Assembly: GCA_016801845.1 (NCBI GenBank)
Contig: CM028909.1
Location: forward strand, 9,036,813 to 9,100,812
DNA: 64,000 nt
DNA from: Polydactylus sextarius
Lineage: Eukaryota > Chordata > Actinopteri > Polynemidae
Direction: 5' to 3'
How positions within the stretch are numbered: position 1 is the stretch's first letter; each line of letters begins with the position of its first letter. The notes below the pieces were generated by a model, which saw nothing but the letters and a program-made list of their open reading frames with translations, was not told the origin of the DNA and did no database searches. Shown in pieces: positions 62,984 through 64,000 of this stretch. The position numbers were made by a program, and so were the translations under genes.

Positions 62984-64000
62984 TTTATGTGAGTGTATTA
63001 GAAGGACAGGACATGGGACTATGAAAACATCCCCCACCCCTCCCACCGAGACAATAAAGACTTTATCTCTCAGTTTGTCTATATGATTATCTGTGGAAAA
63101 TGTCTTGTACAAAAAAATAAATAAATAACAGCAGTACTATCAGTTATTTAGAAGCATCATCACTGCTGTGGTCATACCCGTAATGTTAATAACCGGAGCA
63201 ATGTCAGTAGTAGTAGTTCTAGTAACAGCAACACTGATGTGCTTACACCTGGAGGTGATAGATCACCCCAGACTAGAAGGTTTAAAGACACAGAGATATT
63301 TAAAGAAAGAGAGCATATGGTCTCTGCTTGTTGTGTGCTTCAGTCCAAGTTTCCCTCATAATTTTAAATGACCTTAATTAATACCTTTGACTGCTATTGA
63401 ATTCTGTTCTATTTCATTTGATTTTTTATTTGTTGTTTGCTTTTTTCATCACGGTGGTGGCACTATATTTATTCAGCCTTCTAATTCACCACTTAACAAT
63501 CAGTTTAAGTCCATGATGTAGTGGCGTGATGTAGACACAGTCACACCGTGTTTATCTTATGCAATCCTGTGCAATAGTTGTGCAATAGCTTCTACCTTTG
63601 TGAGGCTCATTGTGTGCAGTTTTGGGTGGGACTGTCAAAGAGGTGTAAAGCCTTCTGTCAGGTTTGAAGCTGTGGTTTGTGGTTTACATTTGGTCACATT
63701 ATGTTGTGCATCAGTCAGAATATGTCAGAGCTCTGATTTGAAATATTAATTTAGCTCGAAACCCAGTCTGCTATAAAGTGCAAAGGGATAATGTGTTTTT
63801 TCCTGTATTCTCAGCTAATTGCACTGGTTATATTAATAGCCATAATACAGTCAAAGTGCTTCTTTTATCTGATGCTGGTAGCATTTGTGGGTCAATCAGC
63901 TAATGTGCTGATCAAATTCAGATTCAGTCCCAGCTCAGACCCCTGCTATGTAGTTGTATCCCTCTGAGGTGTCATAAGACCAAATTAAAATAGAGGAGGT

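Larger units (their letters stand above)
56090..64000 (+). other. camta1: camta1 intron (5' part), with transposon and CpG-rich block
   Basis: The intron begins gtacgtctc and runs to the window end without a recognisable exon. Its contents are a Tc1-like element at about 56897-58275, a CpG-rich and T-tract-rich block at about 59.7-62.5 kb, and a CT/AT microsatellite at 62935-62983. I see nothing specific at 58.3-59.6 kb or 63-64 kb. Confidence 0.85.

Overview
The window is vertebrate genomic DNA, most likely from a ray-finned (percomorph-like) teleost. The evidence is split coding exons with GT-AG introns, very long introns rich in (GT)n, (CT)n and poly-T microsatellites, and a fossil Tc1-like transposon holding a small fish-type MITE. 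The only protein-coding gene I can support is an internal part of camta1, the calmodulin-binding transcription activator 1 gene, on the + strand. Teleosts carry camta1a and camta1b; I cannot tell which this is.

Six consecutive camta1 exons are visible: 22125-22196, 44644-44797, 49459-49599, 50237-52551, 55199-55325 and 55955-56089. Their phases join perfectly (2,944 coding bases, 981 codons plus one base). They encode the C-terminal half of the CG-1 DNA-binding domain, the conserved segment after it, the long low-complexity transactivation region (one 2.3-kb exon) and the whole TIG/IPT domain. The start codon and first half of CG-1 lie upstream of the window. The coiled-coil, ankyrin-repeat and IQ-motif exons lie downstream. 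No other exon was found in the first 22.1 kb or the last 7.9 kb.

Layout: 1-22124 is intron with microsatellites and possible conserved non-coding blocks. 22197-44643 is a 22.4-kb intron of the same kind, with two small hairpins or G-rich structures. 44798-56089 holds the exon cluster. 56090-64000 is the start of another long intron. It contains (i) a degenerate Tc1-like element at about 56897-58275 with a complete ~208-bp MITE nested in it, (ii) inside that element, a ~114-bp copy of part of the large camta1 exon lying 5 kb upstream, and (iii) a CpG-rich, pyrimidine-rich block at about 59.7-62.5 kb with five long T tracts, which may be an internal promoter.

The most unusual signal is the host-exon fragment embedded in the Tc1-like element. 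It is either transposon capture of a host exon or templated repair into a resident transposon. All identifications rest on reading the sequence and on recalled family features; no search was run.
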